Shown: positions 8,753 through 17,867 of the stretch, one piece after another
Numbering within the stretch: the first letter of the stretch is position 1
Layout: every line of letters begins with the position of its first letter
NCBI RefSeq assembly: GCF_009797025.1
Contig: NZ_CP047027.1
Location: 4,650,001-4,714,000, forward strand
Reading direction: 5' to 3'
Source: Cellulophaga sp. L1A9
GTDB lineage: Bacteria; Bacteroidota; Bacteroidia; Flavobacteriales; Flavobacteriaceae
Length of the DNA stretch: 64,000 nt
Translations under genes and position numbers: made by a program
Notes under the pieces: generated by a model
Told to the model about the DNA's origin: nothing
Database searches by the model: none
Seen by the model: the letters and a program-made list of their open reading frames with translations, nothing else

Positions 8753-9526
8753 TTAGTCATTAAAATAGAAATAGTTGAATGTAATTTTAGGCTGCTTGTC
8801 ATCTCCCTCAGTATACACCCCTGCTTTAAAGTAGTAGGTGTTAGAATAGCTGTTCCATGAACTAGAGGGTGATATGGTTTTATTAATGATAGTTGATCCA
8901 CTAGATGTGGTAACTTTTACATTAGCGCCACCGCCATTATACGTAATCGCTAAAATATAATCACTTCCCTGAGAATATGTAGCTCCCGTATATTCTTGAT
9001 ACGTTCCAGAACTGTTAGAAGGATTATTTGTAGTTACTTTAATCTTAATTTTACGATCGTCATCTATAAAAACACGTAACCAAGGTCTGTTTACATTATT
9101 CCCTCTATTGTGAATTTGTGCTATGGTCACTCCGTTTTCAGGTATGGACTCCACTTTTGCTTTATAGATCATACTTTTACCGTTTGTCAATGAAGATTCT
9201 TCAATCTCTTTCCATTCTGTGCGGTTACCGTCTGTAGCTAAACTTTTCATAATGTAATATCCACTGGAATTTTTATCATACCAACTTTCGTTATCCGTCC
9301 CCGTAGAACTAAAAGATGTTGTAGATCTACTATTCTCCCCACTGAGCCAACTCGTCTCAATATAGAAATCTGAAATTTGATACACTTTGGCACTGAGTTT
9401 TGGTGCTTCCAAAGCTTCTGGAGCTAATACTACTTCTTCCTGTTCGGATTGGCTACAGCTTGTTAAAAATACTGCAACGGAGAAAATACCCGTTGCTAAA
9501 AATTTGTAATTGGTCATTCTTTTCAT
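8753..9526 (-). CDS. Polysaccharide lyase family 7 (alginate lyase) lipoprotein
   Basis: A 257-residue secreted lipoprotein (lipobox VAVFLTSCSQ) with a single PL7 beta-jelly-roll. The three PL7 active-site regions are visible. GNRTEWKEI stands for the usual RTELRE, with Trp in place of Leu. TIAQIHNRG supplies the catalytic His and the QIH form associated with guluronate-containing substrates. YYFKAGVYTEGDD matches YFKAGxYxQ, with Glu at the last position. It probably cleaves alginate by beta-elimination at the cell surface. It is monocistronic; the neighbouring truncated beta-helix gene suggests a small remnant of a polysaccharide-use cluster, though no SusCD pair is present. Confidence 0.87.
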   Translation of the reverse strand: MKRMTNYKFLATGIFSVAVFLTSCSQSEQEEVVLAPEALEAPKLSAKVYQISDFYIETSWLSGENSRSTTSFSSTGTDNESWYDKNSSGYYIMKSLATDGNRTEWKEIEESSLTNGKSMIYKAKVESIPENGVTIAQIHNRGNNVNRPWLRVFIDDDRKIKIKVTTNNPSNSSGTYQEYTGATYSQGSDYILAITYNGGGANVKVTTSSGSTIINKTISPSSSWNSYSNTYYFKAGVYTEGDDKQPKITFNYFYFND

Positions 9527-9830
9527 GTGTAATTATTTAAATTAATAAAATTGGGGTCCAAATTGGTTTACCATTTTGGTTCACCAATTTTACGAAAAAA
9601 ATCTATACAAAATCAATTTGACAAAAATTAAAACAAAATATTTACAAATTCACAATAAATTAAACATTTACTAAATATTAAATATTTAAACCTTAAAAAA
9701 TAACAAATACAATAAACGCAGGAGCTCACAACCCTCCTTATTTTTTTAACGCTGTAGAACACACTCTATATAGGATAAAATACTACTTAACGGGGATAAA
9801 ATACACATACTAAAGCCTGAACAAAGACTC
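9527..9830. other. AT-rich intergenic region between divergent lipoprotein genes
   Basis: About 300 bp of very A-rich DNA with no gene. TTTTACGAAAAAAATC-like and A-tract stretches are present but no clear promoter for the PL7 gene was assigned. Confidence 0.4.
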
Positions 9831-9838
9831 TAATTTTG
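9831..9838 (+). promoter_or_regulatory. -7 promoter element (TAATTTTG)
   Basis: An exact TAnnTTTG match 25 bp upstream of the ATG at 9864. The -33 TTG partner is not obvious. Confidence 0.45.
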
Positions 9839-9863
9839 CTGCTTAACCTTAAAAAATCTTACA

Positions 9864-10391
9864 ATGAAAGTACATTTAAAAAGTATTTACCTAGCCTCCA
9901 TTGCGCTTTTTGCCATGGGCTGTTCAAAAAATTATGAAGAAACTCAAAATCTAAATGAAGCTGAAATTTCAGAAGATTTATCTGTTTTAAAGGTATCCGC
10001 CTCTAGATTTTACACGCCACCCAATGCCGCAGTTCGTAATAACAAGAAGAATTTAGTGACTGATTTTGGAGCTAATAATTCCGACTCAAATGATGATAGC
10101 GACAAATTAAATAATGCTATTAGAAACTTATCTAATAACGGTGGTGTCTTAACTATTCCAAAAGGAACGTATTATTTCAATAAAATTAGAATGCGTTCTA
10201 ATGTGCATTTAGAAATTGAAAAAGGTACTGTAATATTTCCTACAAAAGGACTGACACCTGCAAAGAACCATAGAATTTTTGATTTTGCTAATAAAACTGA
10301 GGACAAAATTAAGACTCAACAAAATCTGAACATGCCCCTAAATGATCGCAATTTTTATAGATTACCCCCACAAACATCATTTAGACAATAA
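9864..10391 (+). pseudogene. Truncated right-handed beta-helix (pectate-lyase-like) lipoprotein gene
   Basis: The product starts with a lipoprotein signal (ALFAMGCSKN) and then the opening of a pectate-lyase-3 type beta-helix: VTDFGANNSDSNDDSD, GGVLTIPKGTYYFNKI, VHLEIEKGTVIF. Such proteins usually have 400 or more residues, but this frame breaks after about 155 residues of recognisable fold. It ends in an unrelated tail (NRNFYRLPPQ-like) that overlaps the 3' end of the convergent YcaQ gene by 15 bp. The 3' two-thirds have therefore been deleted, with the junction near 10315-10370. An algal polysaccharide lyase or hydrolase origin is likely, but the exact family cannot be told. Confidence 0.7.
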
Positions 10392-11588
10392 ATCAGGATA
10401 AGACTGCTCAAAATATTCTTGAAAAGAGGTAGGACTAGTTTTATGCAAACGAACCGCTGTACACTTATTAAATTTCAAAAACGACTTCAATTCTTTATGC
10501 AATGCAGCTGCAAATTCTTCGGTGTTCTTTAAACTAGCTTCTAATGTTAATTCGTGAATATGAAAAACCATATCTTTTCTATCGGCCTTGCTATCCATTC
10601 TGGCAACCAATTTTCCATTCCATAAAATGGGCAGTGAAAAATAGCCAAACTTTCTTTTATGCACAGGCACATAACATTCTAAAAGATAGTCAAAACCAAA
10701 AATAGCAGATGTGCGTTTTCTTTGGATCAATAAATTATCAAACGGAGATAAAATATGGAGTTTTTTTCGGGCTAAAGGTTTGTTTAATAGTTCAAAAGAC
10801 TCCGGCAACACATAATAATCACTATCGGCAGCACGTACTTGCACTATTTCTCCATGTACGAGCATCTGCTTAAGTGTGTCTGTAACTAGTGTTTTTGTAT
10901 TCTTAAGTAAATACGTTATTTCTATTAATTTTCCCAGCCCATTGGCACGTAAATAATTCGTTATCAAAAACCGACCATATTCCTCCTCCGTGGGGGTTGT
11001 CGTATTTATGGTGCTTGGCAATACGCGCTCCGTGACATCATACACTTTATGAAAATTGACTCGCTTTGTAATCATCAAATCACCCTGCATAAATAAGTTC
11101 GCCAAGGCCTGTTTGGTAGGAGCCGTCTTCCATTCACCAAATTTGATTCCTTTTTTATCAAAATCTTTCGCCATCAAAGGACCTTCGGCTTTTATACGCG
11201 CTGTCACCAAATTCATAAGTTTTAAGTCTTGCTTGAACCAATGTTTTTGTTTCCCCGAAGCAATCGCATTCTTGCGAGGTAGGCTAAAACGATAATCGAT
11301 CATAGGAAGAAAGGAAGCCGCATGCGCCCAATATTCATACACTTTTTTATCCGCTATCAATTCCTGAATATGAGCAGATTTATACCCAGGATTACGATTG
11401 TATAACGTATGATGGTGCGCGCGCTCAATAACCGAAATGGTATCTATTTGTATGTATCCCAAATGTTCTATTGCAGAGAGTGTAGCATTTCTAGCTGTAC
11501 CCACTAATTTTGGAGCAGGTAGCCTTTGTGATAACAGCACTAATTTTTGGGCTTCTTGAAGGGAAAGGTTTTCTTTGTTTGAACTCAT
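10377..11588 (-). CDS. YcaQ/AlkX-type winged-helix DNA glycosylase family protein
   Basis: A 403-residue protein of the HTH_42/YcaQ family, whose characterised members unhook DNA interstrand crosslinks and remove alkylated bases. The signature region reads GYIQIDTISVIERAHHHTL near residues 45-63. The Q-I-D triplet matches the Q-hydrophobic-D catalytic motif of the YcaQ/AlkX branch, as opposed to Q-x-Q in AlkZ. Later segments HILSPFDNLLIQRKRT and FGFDYLLECYVP are also family-typical. Length is normal. It is followed downstream by the truncated beta-helix gene on the other strand and is probably a single-gene unit. The substrate is inferred from the family. Confidence 0.83.
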   Translation of the reverse strand: MSSNKENLSLQEAQKLVLLSQRLPAPKLVGTARNATLSAIEHLGYIQIDTISVIERAHHHTLYNRNPGYKSAHIQELIADKKVYEYWAHAASFLPMIDYRFSLPRKNAIASGKQKHWFKQDLKLMNLVTARIKAEGPLMAKDFDKKGIKFGEWKTAPTKQALANLFMQGDLMITKRVNFHKVYDVTERVLPSTINTTTPTEEEYGRFLITNYLRANGLGKLIEITYLLKNTKTLVTDTLKQMLVHGEIVQVRAADSDYYVLPESFELLNKPLARKKLHILSPFDNLLIQRKRTSAIFGFDYLLECYVPVHKRKFGYFSLPILWNGKLVARMDSKADRKDMVFHIHELTLEASLKNTEEFAAALHKELKSFLKFNKCTAVRLHKTSPTSFQEYFEQSYPDLLSK

Positions 11589-11714
11589 GTTTGTGGTCTC
11601 GTTCTTGAATCAACTTGAATAAAGGTGTAAAATTATCCTTTTTAAATTGGTAAGCTCTTAGAACAAAAAATAAATTCCTAACCACCTAGATTTCAAACAT
11701 CTAACCCATTGTGT

Positions 11715-12722
11715 TTAAAAGCCCTCTAAAACAATTTTACCTTTAGCTTTTCCTGTTTCTAAGAAAGCGTGAGCTTTACGCATATTTGTTGCATTAATGA
11801 TTCCGAAATTTTCTCCCAAAGTTGTTTTAATGGTACCCATGTCTATCAATTTAGCAACCTCATTTAAAATGTTGTGCTGTTCCATCATATCCTCCGTTTG
11901 AAACATAGAGCGCGTAAACATAAATTCGATATGTGTAGACACTGCTTTACTTTTAAAAGGCATCACATTGAACGTTTTTGGATCGTCTATAAAACCAAAT
12001 TTCCCTTGTGGTTTTATCAACTTTACAATTTCGTCTGCATGTTGTTCGGTAGCATTTAAACTCACCACATAATCAGGAGCTGGTAACTTGTACTTCTCAA
12101 ATTCTTCACTCAATTTATTTCTGTGATTGATCACGGTATCTACTCCTAAATCTTTTAACCAATCTGTAGTTTCAGGGCGAGAAGCCGTACCTATAATGTT
12201 CAATTTTGTCAATTTTTTAACCAACTGCACCAAAATAGAACCTACACCACCGGCTGCACCAATCACTAGAATAGATTTAGCAGCATCATCCTTGGCAACT
12301 TGCAACCTATCAAACAACATTTCGTATGCCGTAAGTGTGGTTAGCGGTAATGCAGCAGCTTCTACAAATGAAATACTCGCTGGCTTTTTGCTTACAATGC
12401 GTTCGTCTACAATTTGATACTGCGCATAACTTCCTTGACGGGTAAAATCTCCTGCATACCAAACTTCATCTCCATCCTTAAAGAGAGAAACCTCTTCCCC
12501 CACTTCTTTTACAATACCAGTAGCATCCCAACCAATAACTTTCCAGTCATCGCCTTCTACAGGCATCCCAGCGCGTACTTTATAATCGGCCGGATTTACC
12601 GATATTGCTTTGATCTCCACAAGAATATCTTTCCCTGTTGCTTTTGGAGTATCTATTTCGATGTCTTGTAGCGATTTTACATCCGCTATTGGGAGGTTCT
12701 CCTTGTATCCTATTGCTTTCAT
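11715..12722 (-). CDS. Zinc-type alcohol dehydrogenase-like / quinone oxidoreductase (MDR family)
   Basis: A 335-residue medium-chain reductase. The N-terminal GroES-like half has the motif DILVEIKAISVNPADYKVR and the nucleotide-binding motif LVIGAAGGVGSILVQL lies near residue 155. The zinc-ligand pattern of classical alcohol dehydrogenases is absent, so it is closer to the zinc-independent quinone oxidoreductases, despite the usual database name zinc-binding alcohol dehydrogenase family. It lies 15 bp downstream of the nitroreductase gene on the same strand, so the two probably form an operon reducing quinones, enals or nitro compounds. Substrate unknown. Confidence 0.87.
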   Translation of the reverse strand: MKAIGYKENLPIADVKSLQDIEIDTPKATGKDILVEIKAISVNPADYKVRAGMPVEGDDWKVIGWDATGIVKEVGEEVSLFKDGDEVWYAGDFTRQGSYAQYQIVDERIVSKKPASISFVEAAALPLTTLTAYEMLFDRLQVAKDDAAKSILVIGAAGGVGSILVQLVKKLTKLNIIGTASRPETTDWLKDLGVDTVINHRNKLSEEFEKYKLPAPDYVVSLNATEQHADEIVKLIKPQGKFGFIDDPKTFNVMPFKSKAVSTHIEFMFTRSMFQTEDMMEQHNILNEVAKLIDMGTIKTTLGENFGIINATNMRKAHAFLETGKAKGKIVLEGF

Positions 12723-12737
12723 GTTAACTTCGTGTTA

Positions 12738-13397
12738 TTATATTACCGTGAAAATTTCACTCTCTGGTAATCTAGATTTTGGTGTTTTTTCAGTTGAATT
12801 AAAATCAGATTCAGCTCTATATCCTAAAGAAACAGCTACTAAAGAAGTGTATCCTTTTTCTCTTAATCCGAATTCTTCATCTAAAGCTTTTACATCAATA
12901 CCTTCCATTGGTGTAGCATCAATTCCTAAACTTGCAACTCCCAGTAAAAAGTTTCCAATGTTAAGATATACTTGCTTTTCCATCCAGTGTTGTAAGTCTT
13001 TTAAATCGTATTTATGAATACCTGTAAAAGCTTTTACAGCACCTAAAAATCCGTTTTTAATATCTTGGTTAGGAAATCTTCCGCTTTCATCTTCTGTATC
13101 TGCAATATGCTGATAGTACGCATCATCTGCATCAATTTTTGAACAAAATAAAACAACAGCATAAGCATTAGTTACTTTTGGCTCGTTAAAACTAAAAAAA
13201 CCTTGAGTCCCCTTAGCAATGCGTGCTTTACCTTCTGTAGTTTCAGCAACTATAAAATGCCAAGGTTGTAGGTTTACACTTGAAGGACTCATTCTTAACA
13301 AGTTTTTGACTTCTGCCATATCTGCATCAGAAATTTTCTTGGTGGTGTCATATTCCTTAGTTGTATATCTCCAATCTAAAGTTTCTCGTAAATTCAT
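12738..13397 (-). CDS. NfsB-like nitroreductase (FMN-dependent NAD(P)H oxidoreductase)
   Basis: A 219-residue nitroreductase-family flavoprotein. The FMN-binding N-terminus WRYTTKEYDTTKKIS and SPSSVNLQPWHFIVAET are clear, as is the C-terminal DPTPMEG-like loop (here IDATPMEGID) of oxygen-insensitive NfsB-type enzymes. Length matches the family. It is the first gene of a likely two-gene operon with the MDR oxidoreductase. A role in quinone or nitroaromatic reduction and redox-stress defence is inferred. Confidence 0.88.
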   Translation of the reverse strand: MNLRETLDWRYTTKEYDTTKKISDADMAEVKNLLRMSPSSVNLQPWHFIVAETTEGKARIAKGTQGFFSFNEPKVTNAYAVVLFCSKIDADDAYYQHIADTEDESGRFPNQDIKNGFLGAVKAFTGIHKYDLKDLQHWMEKQVYLNIGNFLLGVASLGIDATPMEGIDVKALDEEFGLREKGYTSLVAVSLGYRAESDFNSTEKTPKSRLPESEIFTVI

Positions 13398-13611
13398 CTT
13401 TTTATATTTTTAATACCGTTGATTCTTATTTAAAAACAAAGATATATACACAAAACACTAAAGTAAGAGTACAAAAAAAGGAGATTAAGGTATAAAAAAA
13501 GGTTTTTAAGAGGGTTCTTATGGAAATATGAATGAAAAAAGTATTGTACCCGAATTTAAAGTGAATATTAAGCTTTTAAAAACTATTTTATCCTTTAATT
13601 ATACAAAATCA

Positions 13612-14244
13612 CTATTCTGGCAACCACCTAAACGTGAGATTTATTCTAGGTTTAATTTTTTTCGTTGTTTTCGAAATCTTATGTTTCCAATTCTCTTGCG
13701 TAGCACCTTGCATTAAAAGTAGGCTACCATGGGTTAACGGAATAGCTACCCGTTTTAAATCTTTACACGTGGCATGTTTTAATTGAAAAGATCTAGTCGC
13801 TCCAAAAGTGACTGAAGCAATCACCGTATTTTTACGTTGCTCTCCTTTATAATCTTGATGCCAATCTACACTGTCTTTACCATCTCTGTAATAATTTAGG
13901 AGACAGCGTTTAAATTTAATAGCTACCTCCTGCGCTATTCGTTCTTTAATAAAAAGTAAATCAGCATTCCAAACATGAATTTTACTTTTGGTATTTGTGT
14001 ATTGAATGTCTTTGCTAATATCACCATACCAAGCGGTTAATCTAGGGTAATCTACTTCTTTACCGTGAATGGTAATCTGCTCTTGTTGCCAAGGCGTATT
14101 TTTTAATAAATTATTGAACAGTTTGTTACTTTCTTCTATACTGAAAAAATTTTCGAATAAAACAATATCCGCTCCTGGTAAATCAAGTTCCGTTTTATGT
14201 ACTTCATTTGTTGAAAACAGGTCTGTTTGAGTAAATAAGTCCAT
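13612..14244 (-). CDS. AlkB-like alpha-ketoglutarate-dependent dioxygenase
   Basis: An Fe(II)/2-oxoglutarate dioxygenase that repairs alkylated bases in DNA or RNA by oxidative dealkylation. The start at 14244 (MDLFTQTD) is preferred over one eight codons upstream. Iron ligands are seen as WHQD near residue 127 (H-x-D) and the distal His in NWKHKISK near 186. The 2-oxoglutarate-binding arginines follow in KIKPRINLTFRW. The nucleotide-recognition text PRLTAWYGD is also present. Length (210) is typical of the short bacterial/ALKBH2-like group. No Ada regulator is nearby. Confidence 0.9.
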   Translation of the reverse strand: MDLFTQTDLFSTNEVHKTELDLPGADIVLFENFFSIEESNKLFNNLLKNTPWQQEQITIHGKEVDYPRLTAWYGDISKDIQYTNTKSKIHVWNADLLFIKERIAQEVAIKFKRCLLNYYRDGKDSVDWHQDYKGEQRKNTVIASVTFGATRSFQLKHATCKDLKRVAIPLTHGSLLLMQGATQENWKHKISKTTKKIKPRINLTFRWLPE

Positions 14245-14288
14245 GGAAATAACTTGTAATGTGAGCACTATTTATTAGTTCGAAAAAC

Positions 14289-15656
14289 TTACGCTATCCA
14301 TACACTTTTTGTGTTTACAAATTCTCTAATTCCATATCCTGAGAGCTCTCTCCCGTAACCGCTATTTTTAACCCCTCCAAAGGGTAATCTTGGATCTGAA
14401 ACTACCAATTTATTCACAAAACTACTCCCAGCTTCTAATTGCAACGCAATGCGCTCCCCTCTTTCTAAATTACTCGTGAATACTCCAGAACCTAGACCAA
14501 ATTGAGAGTTATTTGCCAATGCTATAGCTTCTTGCTCATCTTTTGCTTTAATCACAGAAGCAACAGGACCAAATAACTCGTTATCAAAACCTTCCATTCC
14601 TGGTTTCAAATCTGCTAAAATGGTAGCAGGGTAATAAGCACCTTTACCTTTAGGAATTTCACCTCCAAGCACTAACCGGCCACCCTGAGTAATTGTTTTT
14701 TGCACCTGCGCATGCAATTCATCTCTCAAATCTTTACGTGCCATAGGTCCATAATATGTATCTTCATCTGTAGGTATGCCCATTTTTGCTGCTTTCATTT
14801 TCTTTTTAAACGCTGCTAAAAAATCATCATAAATACCTTCCAATACGATAAAACGTTTTGCCGCAACACAGGTCTGACCATTGTTTTGTAAGCGCCCAAA
14901 GGTTGACAATTCTACTGCTTTTTCCAGATCAGCATCATCAAGAATTATGTACGCATCACTCCCTCCTAATTCTAGTACCGTTTTCTTTAAGTTCTGTCCT
15001 GCAATAGCTGCTACAGAACGCCCAGCAGGATCACTACCTGTAAGGGTTACTGCAACAATATTTTTATCTTCAATAACATCTTTAACATGCTCAGAACTTA
15101 AGTTTAAATTTGTAAAACAACCTTCAGGAAAGCCAGCCTTTAAAAAAACTTCCTCTAAGGCAAAAGCACAGCCTTGAACATTTGAAGCGTGTTTTAGCAC
15201 CCCCACATTACCCGACATCAAAGCGGGAACTGCAAATCTAATCACCTGATAAAATGGAAAATTCCAAGGCATTACCGCTAAGATTACACCAATTGGCTGA
15301 AAAGTAACGTAGCTTTTTTTAGCTTCAGTAGCTACAACTTCGTCTGCTAGTAAATTTTTTGTATGATCTGCATAATACCTGCAAATCCAAACACATTTTT
15401 CTATTTCTTTTCTAGACTGACCAATGATTTTACCCATTTCTCTAGTCGCCAGTTGTGCATATTCTTCCTTGTGCTCCTCTAAATAATCTGCCAGCTTATG
15501 CATCAATTTTGAGCGCTCTTCGTATGTTTTGTTTTTCCAACTTGTGTATGCTTGTTTCGCAATAGCTATTTTTGATTGCGCTTCTCCTGAAGTTATTCTC
15601 ACATAGGTAGCAAGCTTTTTATCTGTTGCTGGATTGGTTGTAGTGATGCTTGACAT
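14289..15656 (-). CDS. NAD(P)-dependent succinate-semialdehyde dehydrogenase family protein
   Basis: A 455-residue aldehyde dehydrogenase. The catalytic Cys is in NNGQTCVAAKRF (about residue 262) and the general-base Glu in VLELGGSDAY (about 227). The PWNFPFYQV motif and the C-terminal PFGGVKNSGYGRE are also present. The short N-terminus and sequence style match the succinate-semialdehyde dehydrogenase subgroup. It is divergent from the AraC-family gene, with a repeated operator-like element between them, so it is a candidate target of that regulator. A second, related aldehyde dehydrogenase lies at 17868. Confidence 0.9.
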   Translation of the reverse strand: MSSITTTNPATDKKLATYVRITSGEAQSKIAIAKQAYTSWKNKTYEERSKLMHKLADYLEEHKEEYAQLATREMGKIIGQSRKEIEKCVWICRYYADHTKNLLADEVVATEAKKSYVTFQPIGVILAVMPWNFPFYQVIRFAVPALMSGNVGVLKHASNVQGCAFALEEVFLKAGFPEGCFTNLNLSSEHVKDVIEDKNIVAVTLTGSDPAGRSVAAIAGQNLKKTVLELGGSDAYIILDDADLEKAVELSTFGRLQNNGQTCVAAKRFIVLEGIYDDFLAAFKKKMKAAKMGIPTDEDTYYGPMARKDLRDELHAQVQKTITQGGRLVLGGEIPKGKGAYYPATILADLKPGMEGFDNELFGPVASVIKAKDEQEAIALANNSQFGLGSGVFTSNLERGERIALQLEAGSSFVNKLVVSDPRLPFGGVKNSGYGRELSGYGIREFVNTKSVWIA

Positions 15657-15837
15657 AAGGTGTTTATTTTAAATTAATGAATGTCTTAATAGAAGAATGC
15701 AAGTTCTAATATTTATTGGGTTTTATTTGCTTGAAATAGTTATTATATTAACTCCTTTAAATATAATAGCCTGCTAATACATAAAGATGGAATACATACA
15801 AATATTTAAAAATTAGACAAGATTCCTTTGTACCCTG

Positions 15838-15872
15838 AAAGGTTTATTATGTATATAAAAAGGTTTTTTATG
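15838..15872. promoter_or_regulatory. Direct repeat, candidate AraC-type operator
   Basis: AAAGGTTTATTATG (15838-15851) is repeated as AAAGGTTTTTTATG (15859-15872). Start-to-start distance is 21 bp, two helical turns, as for tandem AraC-family half sites. It lies between the divergent aldehyde dehydrogenase and AraC genes. Binding is inferred. Confidence 0.5.
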
Positions 15873-15929
15873 CTAAATTTACAAGCATTAAACAGTATTC
15901 ACTAATTTACAGAATTACACCTATGATAT

Positions 15930-16814
15930 ATGCAAGTATTAGAAGCTTACAAACCTTTTGAAATACAAGAAATAGAATTAACAACATGGAAACAACGCCC
16001 TGTTAAAAATAATTTTTTTGAGTTAGTTTTAATTAATGCTGGTGATGGTACACAATGTATAAATTACAACCACTATCCATATACCAAAGGGAGCATGTTT
16101 TTACTACCTCCTTTAAAATGTCATTCGTTTGCGATAGAAAAACCTACCAAATTTGTCTTTTTAAAGTTTACCGATTCCTTTTTTAAGAATGTAAACCAGA
16201 TGACTATAGATAGGAATGAATGGTTTAAAGAAGCATCGTACATCCTTTCTAATTATAACCAATTACCCGGGGATATTATTAAAAACGATATTGACCGGAA
16301 TCATTTAGAAAGCTTAGTGGGCATGATTTTGCAGGAGTCTAGAAATTATGGTGCAGCATCTATTCGTTTAATTACAAGTCTAATGACTAGTATTCTAGAA
16401 ATCTTAATTCGGAATATAAAAAAAGGAACTTATTTTGAAGTGCCCAAAAAAAATGCAGAGGATAGGATTACAAAAATGCTCACCTATATTAATGAGAATA
16501 TCGATAAAACGGAGTTGTTGAAAGTCGAAAATCTGGCTGATGTTTTCATGATGTCTCCTACTTACGTGAGTGAGTATTTTAAAAAGCAAGTGCATATGCC
16601 TTTACGAGAATATATCATCAAAGCAAAATTAAAGCTCGTAGAAATCCGACTCTTAAATTCAGATTTTACCTTAACACAAATAGCAGATGATTTAGGGTTT
16701 ACAGATGTGAGTCACCTTTCTAAAACCTTCAAACGTTACTCTGGGACTTCTATAAAGGAATTTAAAACTAATGGAGAATACATGTTATTGAAACGAACTG
16801 TTTGTAAAGGCTAG
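15930..16814 (+). CDS. AraC family transcriptional regulator
   Basis: A 294-residue regulator with an N-terminal cupin-like sensing region (YTKGSMFLLPPLKCHSF) and a C-terminal double helix-turn-helix of the AraC type (about residues 185-285). The latter includes VENLADVFMMSPTYVSEYFKK and the signature ADDLGFTDVSHLSKTFKRY. It sits between two aldehyde dehydrogenase/SDR units and probably controls them in response to an aldehyde or related metabolite. The effector is unknown. Confidence 0.88.
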   Translation: MQVLEAYKPFEIQEIELTTWKQRPVKNNFFELVLINAGDGTQCINYNHYPYTKGSMFLLPPLKCHSFAIEKPTKFVFLKFTDSFFKNVNQMTIDRNEWFKEASYILSNYNQLPGDIIKNDIDRNHLESLVGMILQESRNYGAASIRLITSLMTSILEILIRNIKKGTYFEVPKKNAEDRITKMLTYINENIDKTELLKVENLADVFMMSPTYVSEYFKKQVHMPLREYIIKAKLKLVEIRLLNSDFTLTQIADDLGFTDVSHLSKTFKRYSGTSIKEFKTNGEYMLLKRTVCKG

Positions 16815-17071
16815 CCAATACATCAAGATTTATTTTATCCTAACATGAAATAATTTTATTAGCGGTTTTAATCTTTTCAAATTCTTTTTCCAAGCCCTAT
16901 TTCATCTCACATACGAGGTTAAATAGGTTATTGTTATAATAGCTTCACCCAAAGAACTATTATACTTCATCTTATTCCCTTTCTTTTCTTACTCACGCAA
17001 CCTTATTGGTTACAAAAGCATATCGATCAATTCTAAATTGATTCTGGTCAATACACACCCTGTATGCACAC

Positions 17072-17079
17072 TACATTTG
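17072..17079 (+). promoter_or_regulatory. -7 element (TACATTTG) of the SDR gene
   Basis: An exact TAnnTTTG match 22 bp before the ATG at 17102. It sits inside a short inverted repeat ACACT-N7-AGTGT, which could be an operator. No clear -33 element. Confidence 0.45.
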
Positions 17080-17101
17080 AGTGTATCAAAAAAAAAGACT
17101 T

Positions 17102-17842
17102 ATGAAATTAAAAAATAGCATAGTAATAATCACAGGAGCATCAAGTGGAATTGGTAAAGCAACCGCACATAAATTAGCAGAAAACGGAGCTAAAGTGGTT
17201 CTTATGGCTCGAAGTGAGGATGAATTAAATAAATTAAAAACGGAGATTGAAAAAAATGGCGGAGAAGCTTTAGTCGTTACTGGAGATGTTACCAAAATGG
17301 AAGACTTCGAGAATGTAGTGACCAAAACCAAAGCGAAGTTTGGAACGGTAAATGCACTCATCAATAACGCTGGATTGATGCCCTTATCCTTTATAGAAAA
17401 GTTAAAGACTGATGAGTGGGATAAAATGGTGGATGTTAATATCAAAGGAGTGCTTAACGGGGTTGCCGCAGTATTGCCAGAATTAAAAGCAAATAAAGGA
17501 GGTAATATTATTAATATCTCATCCATGGCTGCACACCGCTACTTCCCAGGGGGAGCAGTTTACTGTGCTACTAAGGCTGCTGTAAAAATGTTTTCTGAAG
17601 GCTTGCGCCAAGAGTTGGCCCCTAAATACGGCATTAACGTAACCTCTATAGAACCAGGAGCAGTAGCCACTAATCTTACCAGTACCATCACTGATGATGA
17701 CATCAAAGAAATGATGAAAAAAATGTTCGAGATGGAAACCTTAGAAGCAGAAGATATTGCAAATGCAATTTATTACGCCCTTACCCAACCAGATCGGGTA
17801 AATATTAATGACGTATATCTTGTGCCTAGTGATCAGCAATAA
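17102..17842 (+). CDS. SDR family NAD(P)-dependent oxidoreductase
   Basis: A classical short-chain dehydrogenase of 246 residues. The start at 17102 (MKLKNSIVIITGASSGIG) is chosen over one seven codons upstream because it begins right at the first beta strand. The cofactor motif TGASSGIG (11-18), NNAG (about 88), the catalytic Ser in IINISSMAAH and YCATK (about 153) are all present. It resembles clavaldehyde-dehydrogenase-like or serine 3-dehydrogenase-like SDRs. It is co-directional with the aldehyde dehydrogenase 25 bp downstream, suggesting an alcohol-to-aldehyde-to-acid pair. Substrate unknown. Confidence 0.9.
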   Translation: MKLKNSIVIITGASSGIGKATAHKLAENGAKVVLMARSEDELNKLKTEIEKNGGEALVVTGDVTKMEDFENVVTKTKAKFGTVNALINNAGLMPLSFIEKLKTDEWDKMVDVNIKGVLNGVAAVLPELKANKGGNIINISSMAAHRYFPGGAVYCATKAAVKMFSEGLRQELAPKYGINVTSIEPGAVATNLTSTITDDDIKEMMKKMFEMETLEAEDIANAIYYALTQPDRVNINDVYLVPSDQQ

Positions 17843-17867
17843 ACAATAATATTAAAAAGATATAATT

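Noticed and set aside
13528..13716. Short plus-strand frame overlapping the AlkB gene
   Set aside because: Overlaps the 3' end of a well-supported gene in the opposite direction and matches no family.
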